NCBI RefSeq assembly: GCF_029278565.1
Contig: NZ_CP119559.1
Coordinates: forward strand, 2,294,001-2,358,000
Length of the DNA: 64,000 nt
Source of the DNA: Haloarcula halophila
GTDB taxonomy: Archaea > Halobacteriota > Halobacteria > Halobacteriales > Haloarculaceae
Reading direction: 5' to 3'
Positions 36,555 to 44,510 of the stretch are shown here, one piece after another. The translations under genes were made by a program, and so were the position numbers. The notes under the pieces are model-generated. The model was not told the origin of the DNA and ran no database searches. It was given only the letters and a program-made list of their open reading frames with translations. Every line of letters starts with the position of its first letter. The first letter of the stretch is position 1.

Positions 36555-37628
36555 ATGAAGGGTGTGATTCTCTCGGGCGGGCGCGGAACTCGACTCCGGC
36601 CCATTACTCACACAGGCCCTAAACAACTTATTCCAGTTGCAAACAAGCCTGTCCTTGAATACGCGATCGAGGATCTCAAGGACGCCGGTATAACTGATAT
36701 TGGTATCGTTCTGGGTAACGTCGGCCGCGAGGAAATTCAAAAACATATAGCCGACGGATCAAAACTCGGAGTATCAATCACATATATCGTTCAAGGAAAT
36801 CCTCTCGGTCTCGCTCACGCAGTCGGTTGTGCACGAGATTTTGTGGGAGACGATGATTTTGTTGTCTATCTAGGAGACAATATAACAAAATTTGGTATCA
36901 ATGCTCTCGTAGAACGGTTTCAAAGGGGATCATATGCTGCGACCGTCGCGGTTCAGGAGGTAGATAACCCGAGCCGATTCGGTATTGTCGAACTTGATAA
37001 AAACGGAGAGGTGGTATCTTTTGTAGAAAAGCCAGAAAACCCTCCGACGAATCTTGCGTTGATTGGAACGTTCGTATTTTCACCAGATATATTTGGGGCA
37101 ATAAAGGCAATCAGTCCATCGGATCGCGGCGAATTAGAGATAACAGATGCCATCCACTGGTTATTGCAGACCGGCCATAGTATCGATCCTCACATAGTCG
37201 AAGGCTGGTGGAAAGATACTGGAAAGCCAGAGGATATTTTAGAAGCAAACAGATTCCTCCTTGATCAGATCGAATCGTGTCTTGATGGCTCAATCGGGAA
37301 GCATGCAACTGTTTCTGGGATAGTCGAAGTTAAAAAGGGTGCAACAATTGAGAGCGGTGCAGTCGTCAGAGGCCCGGTATCGATCGACCAGGGCTCGCTT
37401 ATCAAAGACGGCACGTACATCGGACCATACACGTCCATCGGACCGGATACTATGGTGAAGAACAGCCACATAGAGAACAGCGTTGTAATCGGCGAATCGG
37501 AAATAGAGACAAACGAAAATATTGTTGACAGCATTATCGGACGGCGGACAGTGATCGAGAGTCGAGAGGAAAAACTCCCAGATGGGAACCGATTAGTAGT
37601 TGGTAAGGGTTCACAACTCGGAATATGA
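36555..37628 (+). CDS. RmlA-like glucose-1-phosphate thymidylyltransferase, long form with beta-helix
   Basis: A 357-residue protein. The nucleotidyltransferase domain begins MKGVILSGGRGTRLRPITHT, with GPKQLIPVANKPVLEYAIED, VYLGDNITKFG (metal Asp), VVSFVEKPENPPTNLALIGT and GWWKDTGKPEDILEAN. A left-handed beta-helix follows from about residue 250 (GPVSIDQGSLIKDGTYIGPY). This is the long RmlA/StrD form used for dTDP- or UDP-deoxysugars. The start is at 36555. Its stop overlaps the start of a small zinc-ribbon gene (ATGA). It is noticeably AT-richer than aglF and glmU. Confidence 0.92.
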   Translation: MKGVILSGGRGTRLRPITHTGPKQLIPVANKPVLEYAIEDLKDAGITDIGIVLGNVGREEIQKHIADGSKLGVSITYIVQGNPLGLAHAVGCARDFVGDDDFVVYLGDNITKFGINALVERFQRGSYAATVAVQEVDNPSRFGIVELDKNGEVVSFVEKPENPPTNLALIGTFVFSPDIFGAIKAISPSDRGELEITDAIHWLLQTGHSIDPHIVEGWWKDTGKPEDILEANRFLLDQIESCLDGSIGKHATVSGIVEVKKGATIESGAVVRGPVSIDQGSLIKDGTYIGPYTSIGPDTMVKNSHIENSVVIGESEIETNENIVDSIIGRRTVIESREEKLPDGNRLVVGKGSQLGI

Positions 37629-37804
37629 ATATAGTAACACTATCCTGCCCGGTATGTGAGACGATCGTCGCGGGAAATGTCTTGGAGGAGCACCGTGTGA
37701 TGAAGTGTCCCCGGTATGATTGCTACGAGATTCTTCGGTTCAATGACCTATCTGAGGAAGAACGTACCGAACTGGTAGAGAACAGAGAAAAATACGAAAT
37801 ATAA
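37625..37804 (+). CDS. Small zinc-ribbon protein coupled to the RmlA-like gene
   Basis: A 59-residue open frame whose ATG overlaps the stop of the RmlA-like gene in ATGA, so it is probably translationally coupled. It has CPVC at residues 8-11 and CPRYDC at 28-33, which would form a four-Cys zinc site, followed by an acidic helix (LSEEERTELVENREKYEI). It is too short for most automatic gene callers. I do not recognise the family. It could be a regulator or a partner subunit of the nucleotidyltransferase. Confidence 0.65.
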   Translation: MNIVTLSCPVCETIVAGNVLEEHRVMKCPRYDCYEILRFNDLSEEERTELVENREKYEI

Positions 37805-37815
37805 GACTAATAACG

Positions 37816-39054
37816 CTACACCAGATCAACTGACGGCTGTGGGATGATGAACCGACCGCCTTGCCCCCGAAACTCGTGCTCATTTTTCAGTATCGTGTCG
37901 GCGTAATTCCATGCCAAGAGCAAAGCATAATCGGGAAGTTCTTCATTGAACCTTTCTGGAGGATGCACCGGAATTCCTGTCCCGGGTGCGAATCTTTGCT
38001 GTTTGGCCGGTGTCGTGTCAACGAGAAATTCAATCATTTCCCCTCCCAAATTACAGTAATTTAACAAAACATTGCCTTTCGCAGGAGCACCATATCCCAC
38101 TATTTTTCCCCCAATATCACGTATATCCGTCAAAATTGATCGTAATTGAACCCGGAAAAATTCAACATTATTTGCAAACGCATCGAAGGTGTCTGAATCA
38201 TTGAGGCCCATTGCTCGTTCAAGAATCATGAGGTCATCAACATACCTACATTTTGGGTACGGGCCGGTTTCAGGCTGAAGATATAGGCGGATCGAACCAC
38301 CTTGCGTATCGATCCGGTCAACGTCAAAGACTTCCATATCGAATTGGTTAGCCAACTGTTGGAGTGGTCGGACAGCAAAGTACGAGAGGTGTTCGTGGTA
38401 GATCGTGTCGAATGTGACATCATGGATGAGATCAACAAGATACGGAACTTCCATGATGAATATCCCATTATCACCAATCAGGGTTTTTATCCCAAGCATA
38501 AGGTCGTGCAAGTCGTCAAGATGGCCGACAACATTGTTTGCCAGAACTGCTGCTGCCGTCCCGTGTGAGTCGACGATATCCAAGGCTACGTCAGCACTGA
38601 AGAACGAATTTCGGATGTTTAGACCGTGTTCCGTTTCGGCCACTTCCGCGACATTCTTTGCTGGTTCGATACCGATTGTCCGAATATCGTCATCGAATTG
38701 ACGGAGTAGAAGTCCATCGTTGCATCCAATCTCAACGACTAGATCATCCGAACCAAGGAATCTATCCGCTACAACTGATGCATAGTCCGTGAAATGTTCC
38801 ACCAACGGTGTGGAGGCTGACGAAAAATATGAATATTCTTCGAATAATTTTGTTCTATCGACGGTGTGTCGTAGTTGGACGTGGTTACAGTTCTGACAAA
38901 ATGTGGTGACAAGTGGATATGTCTCGATATCTTCATCTGGTGAATCAGCAAATGAATTTACTGGAGGAATATCACCGAGATGTAAAAAATCGTACAGTGA
39001 ACTTTCGGAGCAGATGCGACAGGTATCTCTAGTTGAATACGCGTCACCAGACAT
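37816..39054 (-). CDS. Sugar C-methyltransferase with N-terminal zinc motif (TylC3/EvaC-like)
   Basis: A 412-residue SAM-dependent enzyme of the NDP-hexose C-methyltransferase type. The N-terminal zinc-binding region has CRIC and, about 40 residues later, CQNC. Then come the methyltransferase motif VVEIGCNDGLLLRQFDDDIR, GIEPAKNVAEVAE, LANNVVGHLDDLHDLMLGIK, DTIYHEHLSYFAVRPLQQL (conserved EH...Y active-site block) and the C-terminal GYGAPAKGNVLLNYCNLGGE. The ATG at 39054 has a TATA box 25-33 nt upstream; an ATG at 39108 would lie upstream of that box, so I chose 39054. It works with RmlA/RmlD-like enzymes on a branched deoxysugar. Confidence 0.88.
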   Translation of the reverse strand: MSGDAYSTRDTCRICSESSLYDFLHLGDIPPVNSFADSPDEDIETYPLVTTFCQNCNHVQLRHTVDRTKLFEEYSYFSSASTPLVEHFTDYASVVADRFLGSDDLVVEIGCNDGLLLRQFDDDIRTIGIEPAKNVAEVAETEHGLNIRNSFFSADVALDIVDSHGTAAAVLANNVVGHLDDLHDLMLGIKTLIGDNGIFIMEVPYLVDLIHDVTFDTIYHEHLSYFAVRPLQQLANQFDMEVFDVDRIDTQGGSIRLYLQPETGPYPKCRYVDDLMILERAMGLNDSDTFDAFANNVEFFRVQLRSILTDIRDIGGKIVGYGAPAKGNVLLNYCNLGGEMIEFLVDTTPAKQQRFAPGTGIPVHPPERFNEELPDYALLLAWNYADTILKNEHEFRGQGGRFIIPQPSVDLV

Positions 39055-39078
39055 GGCTTTCCGTTTTAGCGGTGGCTG

Positions 39079-39087
39079 ATAAATAAA
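39079..39087 (-). promoter_or_regulatory. TATA box of the C-methyltransferase gene
   Basis: The minus strand reads TTTATTTAT, 25-33 nt before the ATG at 39054, and decides between the two candidate starts. Confidence 0.55.
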
Positions 39088-39142
39088 GCCATCGTGATGA
39101 TTAGACAACTATTCACATTCGGCAAATCCTACCTCCGCGGTC

Positions 39143-40553
39143 CATCCGCATTCGGTTAAGACACGAAACCGAGTGACAGCGCTCTGTTGATGTGGTTATT
39201 GCTGTAGACCGCATGGGGAGAAGTTGTGAAACCAGATTTCTCCCCAGATGTTGTACGACGGCGGTTGACTTCCCTGTTTCCAGCAGAGCTTATCGACGAC
39301 CTCGCCCGCGAGCGCGAGGTCGTCGAACGGCATCGAACACTTGACGTTACGATGTTCGTCTGGACGCTCATCGCGGGCTTCGCCTCTGGCGGCGAAGCAC
39401 GCTCCATCGCTGCATACCGTCGATCCTATAACATCGTCACTGGGCACGGACTCTGTCCATCGATCTTCTACGACCGGTTTACCGAGGACGTTGCCGATCT
39501 TCTTGGCGACCTCCTCGAACACGCTGTCGAGGAGGTCGCCGTCCCACACCATCTCTCACCAGCCTTCGAGCGATTCCGTGATGTTGTCGCAGTTGACGCT
39601 ACTATCGTCCGATTACATCGGTTCCTGTCGGCGTTTCCAGCAACCCACGAGGGCGTCTCTGGTCTCCAACTCAATCTTGTTCATCACGTGACCGAGCAGT
39701 CGGTGATCTCGGCCGAGATCACCGACGAGCGTACCCACAAGAGTACGCTGTTCAAAACCGGCGCATGGATGGGTGGACGGCTGTTTCTGCTTGATTTGGG
39801 CTTTTTCAAATATCGACGGTTCGCGCTGATTGATGAAAATGACGGCTTCTTCGTGAGCCGTCTCAAGCGAAGCGCTAATCCGCTAATTACCGAGGAACTG
39901 AAGGAATGGCGCGGCCACGCCATTCCGTTGGTCGGAAAGCGAGTATTCGACGTTGTTGACAGGCTTGACCGGGAGGAAATCAATGTTACAGTCGAAGTAT
40001 CCGTCGAGCGGCGGCCCTACGATGGGAACCAATCGGTGACGCCCAAGGAGTTTCGAGTCGTCGGCGTCCGCGACGAGGACGCCGACGACGGCTACCGCCT
40101 GTACATTACGAATCCGCCTAGTGAAGAGTTCAGATTAGGTGCAGTGAAAGCGTTGTACCGTGCTCGGTGGTCCGTTGAATTGCTGTTTCGTGAGTTGAGG
40201 TCTCGGTACGAACTAGGGGCATTCCAGTCTGAGAAAGAGCATATCGTTCGAATACAGGTGTTGGCGGCTCTGCTGACACTGGTGGTCAGCAGAGCCCTTC
40301 TGCGGGTGTTCATCAACCAGGCCAGTGAATGCCAAGATGGTGTGACGTTTCCAGCAGAACGCTGGGCGACCGACCGGAAGGTCGTCGCCCAGCTTGTACT
40401 CCTCTAAATCGCAGCCAGCTACGGGTATCTCCGGCCAAATCTAGCCGAATTCTTGTATCGTGAGGCACAGCAACCAGCTCCATCTCGGCTACGCTGCTTG
40501 GGGAGGTGACTGCAGAGCTATGCAGCGGTTTCTGAGCTTAACCGAATACGATG
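39143..40553 (+). mobile_element. ISH8-type insertion sequence (IS4 family), 1411 bp
   Basis: Terminal inverted repeats CATCCGCATTCGGTTAAG and (minus strand, right end) CATCGTATTCGGTTAAG. A 10-bp target duplication CTCCGCGGTC lies at 39133-39142 and 40554-40563. It encodes one transposase. The second ISH8-type element begins at the last base of the right duplication. Confidence 0.9.
39226..40407 (+). CDS. ISH8-type transposase with probable premature stop
   Basis: A 393-residue IS4-family DDE transposase starting at GTG (KPDFSPDVVRRRLTSLFPAE). It has FRDVVAVDATIVRLHRFL (first Asp region), TLFKTGAWMGGRLFLLDLGF, YRRFALIDENDGFFVSRLK and RWSVELLFRELRSRYELGAF (Glu of DDE). After AQLVLL a TAA at 40405 ends the frame. 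The following codons (SYGYLRPNLAEFLYREAQQ) continue the homology to the tail of the 40576-41880 transposase, so about 35 C-terminal residues are lost through a nonsense change. It may or may not still be active. Confidence 0.85.
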   Translation: MKPDFSPDVVRRRLTSLFPAELIDDLAREREVVERHRTLDVTMFVWTLIAGFASGGEARSIAAYRRSYNIVTGHGLCPSIFYDRFTEDVADLLGDLLEHAVEEVAVPHHLSPAFERFRDVVAVDATIVRLHRFLSAFPATHEGVSGLQLNLVHHVTEQSVISAEITDERTHKSTLFKTGAWMGGRLFLLDLGFFKYRRFALIDENDGFFVSRLKRSANPLITEELKEWRGHAIPLVGKRVFDVVDRLDREEINVTVEVSVERRPYDGNQSVTPKEFRVVGVRDEDADDGYRLYITNPPSEEFRLGAVKALYRARWSVELLFRELRSRYELGAFQSEKEHIVRIQVLAALLTLVVSRALLRVFINQASECQDGVTFPAERWATDRKVVAQLVLL

Positions 40554-40563
40554 CTCCGCGGTC
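40554..40563. repeat. 10-bp target duplication of the ISH8-type element (right copy)
   Basis: CTCCGCGGTC, identical to 39133-39142. It is also the left border of the second ISH8-type element. Confidence 0.85.
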
Positions 40564-41965
40564 ATTGGTCTTTAGTTAGCCCTCACACCTCGGTTGCGTC
40601 GCGGTAGCGAGCGTCTCTTGTAAGATCGGTCGTTGCTGGTGGATCTTCTGTGCATCTTCGATCAGCCGCTCCAACAGCGGCGGTGGCGAGTAGCCGAGAT
40701 ACTCACCGAGTTCGTGGAGGACAAGCTGGGCGTGCGACCGGGAGGTCGCCGCCCAGCGTTCTGGCGGAAACACGATCTCATCGTCAGCCTGTTCAGTGAC
40801 CAGGTCCAACAGCTCACGGCTCACCAGCAGTGACAGCAACGCTGTGTACAACAGAATTTCCACGACAGCCGGGTTGCTTGTGTCGCATTCGTCCAGTTCG
40901 TACTGCGTCTTCAGCTCACGGAACAATGTTTCTACCTCCCACCGACACCGATACAACGTTGCTAGATCCGCCGGCAAGAACTCTTCTCGAGGCAGATTCG
41001 TGATGTACAGGTGGTAGTCGTCGGCGTCCTCGTCGCGGACGCCGACGACGCGGAACCGCTTCGTATCCAGCGACCGCGTTCCCTCGTACTGCCCGCGCTT
41101 GAACTCCGCTTCGACTTCTACATCAACGTATTTCCGCGAGAGGTCACCGACCACATCGTGGATCTGCTCCCCCTCTAAGGGAATGGCGCGCCCGCGCCAT
41201 TCCCGTAATTCCGCCGTTATCACCGGATTCGCGTTCTGTTTCAGCCGACTCACGAAGTAGCCGTCGTTCTCGTCGATCAGCGTGAAGCGGCGGTACTTGA
41301 AGTACGCGCGATCGAACAGAACCAGCCGTCCGTGCAGCCACGATCCTGTCTTGAACAGTGTGCTGTCATGCGTTTTCTCGTCAGTTACGTCGATCCGTTC
41401 AATTGTCTGGTCGGTGGCGTTGTGGAGCAGGTGGAGCCGTGCTCCAGCCTGCTCCTCGTGGCGAGCTTCGTACTCCTCAGACAGAAACTCGTGCAACCGC
41501 AACACGGTTCCATCAGCGATCATCACGTCCCTGAAGCGGTCGATATCAACATCGACAGTGTCGGGAACAGCGACCTCGTCGAGCGCGGCCTCGACGAGGT
41601 CGCGGAGATACTCTGCGAGTGTCGGTGTTAGTCGATGGTAGGAGCCATCGGGCGAGAGTGGCTCGTCGGCTGTGGCGTTGTAGCTGCGTCTGAACCCAGC
41701 GAGTGTTCGGCTCTCGCCGGCGGCGAAGCCGAACACGAGCGCCCACACGAGGACAGGAACCTGCAGATCACGGTTACGTTCGACCACGCCGAGTTCCTCG
41801 GCGTGCTCTTCGAGGAATTCGGAGGGAAACAGTGTAGTGAGCCGACGCATGATTCTCGATGAGGAGGTTTTGGTGTGCACAGCCGTTACCTCCTCATTCC
41901 TCTCGAAAAGAACCCTCGATAAGACGCTGCTGTCACGCGGTTCCTCGACTAACTAAAGACTGATG
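40563..41965 (-). mobile_element. Second ISH8-type insertion sequence, intact transposase, 1403 bp
   Basis: Inverted repeats CATTGGTCTTTAGTTAG (left) and CATCAGTCTTTAGTTAG (right, minus strand). It abuts the previous element back to back. No 10-bp duplication is visible: GCTCCGCGGT on the left, TTTGAGCAAG on the right. This suggests a later deletion or recombination rather than a simple insertion. Confidence 0.85.
40576..41880 (-). CDS. ISH8-type (IS4 family) transposase, full length
   Basis: A 434-residue DDE transposase starting MHTKTSSSRIMRRLTTLFPS. Key blocks: FRDVMIADGTVLRLHEFLSE, TLFKTGSWLHGRLVLFDRAY, KYRRFTLIDENDGYFVSRLK, FRVVGVRDEDADDYHLYITN, RCRWEVETLFRELKTQYEL and a C-terminal tail (LGYSPPPLLERLIEDAQKI). 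It is open from end to end with no damage seen, so the element may be active. It shares the same family blocks as, but is distinct from, the 39226 transposase and the 32951 relic; the 32553 fragment resembles this one most. Confidence 0.92.
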   Translation of the reverse strand: MHTKTSSSRIMRRLTTLFPSEFLEEHAEELGVVERNRDLQVPVLVWALVFGFAAGESRTLAGFRRSYNATADEPLSPDGSYHRLTPTLAEYLRDLVEAALDEVAVPDTVDVDIDRFRDVMIADGTVLRLHEFLSEEYEARHEEQAGARLHLLHNATDQTIERIDVTDEKTHDSTLFKTGSWLHGRLVLFDRAYFKYRRFTLIDENDGYFVSRLKQNANPVITAELREWRGRAIPLEGEQIHDVVGDLSRKYVDVEVEAEFKRGQYEGTRSLDTKRFRVVGVRDEDADDYHLYITNLPREEFLPADLATLYRCRWEVETLFRELKTQYELDECDTSNPAVVEILLYTALLSLLVSRELLDLVTEQADDEIVFPPERWAATSRSHAQLVLHELGEYLGYSPPPLLERLIEDAQKIHQQRPILQETLATATQPRCEG

Positions 41966-42063
41966 TTTGAGCAAGTCATGGCGGTCTGACGAAAGATTTA
42001 ATAACCGGTAGAAATTCCGAAACAGACAGTCAGTTCGAAAAATAAACGTATGTGAGTATCAAA

Positions 42064-43350
42064 ATGTCTAATGAACAAACTGAGTGGCTATTGTTTCAAT
42101 ACATACGAAGAGGTACGAGCTCAATACAAAGAAACGGTCTAAAAAAAACTGTCTCACGGGCGACCGACATTTTCCGGAGACAATTGTATCAACCTGTTGG
42201 GAGACAGCTTTTCAATCGATATTCTTTTCCAGTCGCTGAAGATTCAGGTGCTGGCTACCAAACATTCTACTACGGTTCTAAGAGTTCGTTAACTATCGAC
42301 TCTCTGGAGGGAATAGATCACCCTGGTCCTCTCCTCAAATATGAGGGGAAGACGTTTGACATCGGACGTCCGTTCTGTCTGGTTATTCCGAATGGGACGC
42401 TTCTTGGTTCCTCCACCCACAAATACGTAAGCACGCCAGTGTCAGTCCATGGTCAGATTCCAATCACATCAGACAGAGAAGCTAAATGGCAGCGTGACTA
42501 CTTAGAGCGTCTCTGTCAAGACTGGCTAGGAACACTCTCTACGCTGTACGAGTTAGAAATTGGGTCCACTGGAACTTCGAGATACTCGGAAGACATCATC
42601 TGTCCGCTCGTCATGAAAGGGAGTGGGTACGGCCACTGGATGACTGAATTTCTCCCCCGCGCTGAGGGTATTCTCAAGTATCAAGAGCAAACCGATCGGT
42701 CGGTTCGTGTTCTTCTCAATGGGGATGCACCCGACTGGATAGTTGAGTCGTTGATAATGGTAGGAATCGAGCCAAGCAAGATTTCGCGCTGGAACGGACA
42801 AACTATCCTCAACCACGACATCCTATATCCGGCTAGACGCCACACAATTCGGGAAATCCTAGCGGATGTTGACCACGCCCCAGATGTTAAGATACAATCT
42901 AATGAAGGGCTAAACTGGGTAAAAAAAAGAGCACTTGGAATTAATACTAATGTTAGAACTCCAAGGAAAATATACGTATCACGGAACGATGTGAGTGATA
43001 AACCTGAGTTCTCGAACGAACGCCAAATCAGAAATGAATCAGAGCTCATTTCACTACTCAGCCAGTTTGGATTTGAGCGAATCTTCCCAGCTGAGTATAC
43101 GATACCAGAACAGGCAGCACTTTTTGCTGGCGCGGACGAGATCGTGATACCCCTTGGTGCCGCGATGGCTAACCTCATGTTCGCCGAAAATGCTAACGTT
43201 GTGACTATTTTTGGAGAGAAGATTCATCCGTGGGGCCAGTACTTCGAATCACTCGGCAAAATCCAATACGATTATGTCAGGTGTACGGAGAAAAACGGGT
43301 ATATCAATGTGGATATCGACCGTCTAAAGAAGATAATTCGGTCGCGTTAA
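42064..43350 (+). CDS. GT61 family glycosyltransferase
   Basis: A 428-residue protein with the GT61 (DUF563) C-terminal signature: KIYVSRNDVSDKPEFSNERQ, then FGFERIFPAEYTIPEQAALF and AGADEIVIPLGAAMANLMFA. GYGHWMTEFLPRAEGILKY near the middle is the usual histidine-containing block. There is no signal peptide, though a weakly hydrophobic N-terminus is possible. ATG 42064 is preferred over GTG 42052; a TATA-like AAAATAAA lies about 25 nt before it. It is strongly AT-rich compared with both flanks, with two A8 runs (42131-42138 and 42921-42928) inside the frame, the first at about codon 23. It is probably acquired, with potential for slippage. Confidence 0.85.
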   Translation: MSNEQTEWLLFQYIRRGTSSIQRNGLKKTVSRATDIFRRQLYQPVGRQLFNRYSFPVAEDSGAGYQTFYYGSKSSLTIDSLEGIDHPGPLLKYEGKTFDIGRPFCLVIPNGTLLGSSTHKYVSTPVSVHGQIPITSDREAKWQRDYLERLCQDWLGTLSTLYELEIGSTGTSRYSEDIICPLVMKGSGYGHWMTEFLPRAEGILKYQEQTDRSVRVLLNGDAPDWIVESLIMVGIEPSKISRWNGQTILNHDILYPARRHTIREILADVDHAPDVKIQSNEGLNWVKKRALGINTNVRTPRKIYVSRNDVSDKPEFSNERQIRNESELISLLSQFGFERIFPAEYTIPEQAALFAGADEIVIPLGAAMANLMFAENANVVTIFGEKIHPWGQYFESLGKIQYDYVRCTEKNGYINVDIDRLKKIIRSR

Positions 43351-43396
43351 TTTTGGCGTGAGTTTCGTAACGTGACCCGGTTCTGGAGGCGAAGAG

Positions 43397-44326
43397 CTAT
43401 AACAGACCGCGGAATTTGTCTGCCAGTTCGGCTACACCCTGATCAAGCGTATACGTCGTGTCGAACCCGGCCTCCGAAATCCGTTTATCGCTGACAATAT
43501 AAGACAGTTGATTGAGTTGTTCTGCTTCGGTGTATCCGATCTCTACTTCGGGGAAGTGGCGTTCGATCGCGTCGATCACGTCTTGAAGCTCGGCGTTTTG
43601 TCCCACAACGTTGTACGGTCGGCCGTCTCCGAGTTCCGTCGCGGCGAACAGCATCGAATTAACAGCATCTCCTACGTGTAAATACGGGCGTTTCTGTTCT
43701 TCTGCACCCTCATAGACGGTGAGTGGCTGGCCTGTTGCTGCCAGCAGTGCAAACTTGTCGACGACAGTGTCGAACCGCATTCCCGTTGTCCACCCATAGA
43801 CTGTTCCAAGTCGCAACGCAGTTAGTCCCATAGTTCCATCATCTTTGCTGAGCATTTCCTTTTCAGCATGTAACTTCGCTTCTCCGTAGGGTGACTCTGG
43901 CTCACAATCGAAGTCTTCCGTAATTTCGTGCTCGGTTGTCCCGTAGACAGAACACGTCGACACATTTACAAATTGTTCAACATCTGCCTGTCGTGCTATC
44001 TGGAAAAGAGTTACCGCGCTCTCGTAGTTCACCTCACGAGTCTTTTCAGGGATGTCGAATGATTCCGGTGCGTTCGTAACAGCCGCTAGGTGAAAGACAG
44101 TGTCGACGTCTTTGATAGCAGCTTCGACGGCTTCCCTATTCCTAATATCGGCCTGAATAAAACTGTACTCGGCATAGGACGGAAGATTCCACAGCGTGTT
44201 GAAACGGGGCTGTCGGAAATTGTCCAGTATCCTGATTTCCTGGTTCGAAAATACCGGATGATCCGCAAGTTCGCGCACCAGTCGTGAGCCAAGATAGCCT
44301 AGTCCTCCAGTTACTAGAACTGCCAT
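43397..44326 (-). CDS. NAD-dependent epimerase/dehydratase (extended SDR)
   Basis: A 309-residue protein: MAVLVTGGLGYLGSRLVREL (Rossmann GxxGxxG), YSFIQADIRNREAVEAAIKD, DTVFHLAAVTNAPESFDIPE, NVSTCSVYGTTEHEITED, SPYGEAKLHAEKEM (catalytic Tyr/Lys), LRLGTVYGWTTGMRFDTVVD and PYLHVGDAVNSMLF. A TATA box (CAATATATTATCC on the minus strand, about 44349-44359) sits about 28 nt upstream. It makes or epimerises a nucleotide sugar; which one cannot be told. It converges on the GT61 gene. Confidence 0.9.
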   Translation of the reverse strand: MAVLVTGGLGYLGSRLVRELADHPVFSNQEIRILDNFRQPRFNTLWNLPSYAEYSFIQADIRNREAVEAAIKDVDTVFHLAAVTNAPESFDIPEKTREVNYESAVTLFQIARQADVEQFVNVSTCSVYGTTEHEITEDFDCEPESPYGEAKLHAEKEMLSKDDGTMGLTALRLGTVYGWTTGMRFDTVVDKFALLAATGQPLTVYEGAEEQKRPYLHVGDAVNSMLFAATELGDGRPYNVVGQNAELQDVIDAIERHFPEVEIGYTEAEQLNQLSYIVSDKRISEAGFDTTYTLDQGVAELADKFRGLL

Positions 44327-44510
44327 ATTGAATCCATGGTAAGAGGGATAATATATTGTTGGTCTAGTAGGATGGTGAGCAAGGCATTTAGATAGTGGAA
44401 TAATACTGGTAACAGGGAGGGCCCGAATGCTCAGATTTGTTCCGACGGATGATACACAGTATGTTCAACCCTGTCAGAGTATATGAGTGGTGGTTGACGG
44501 AGAACGGACT

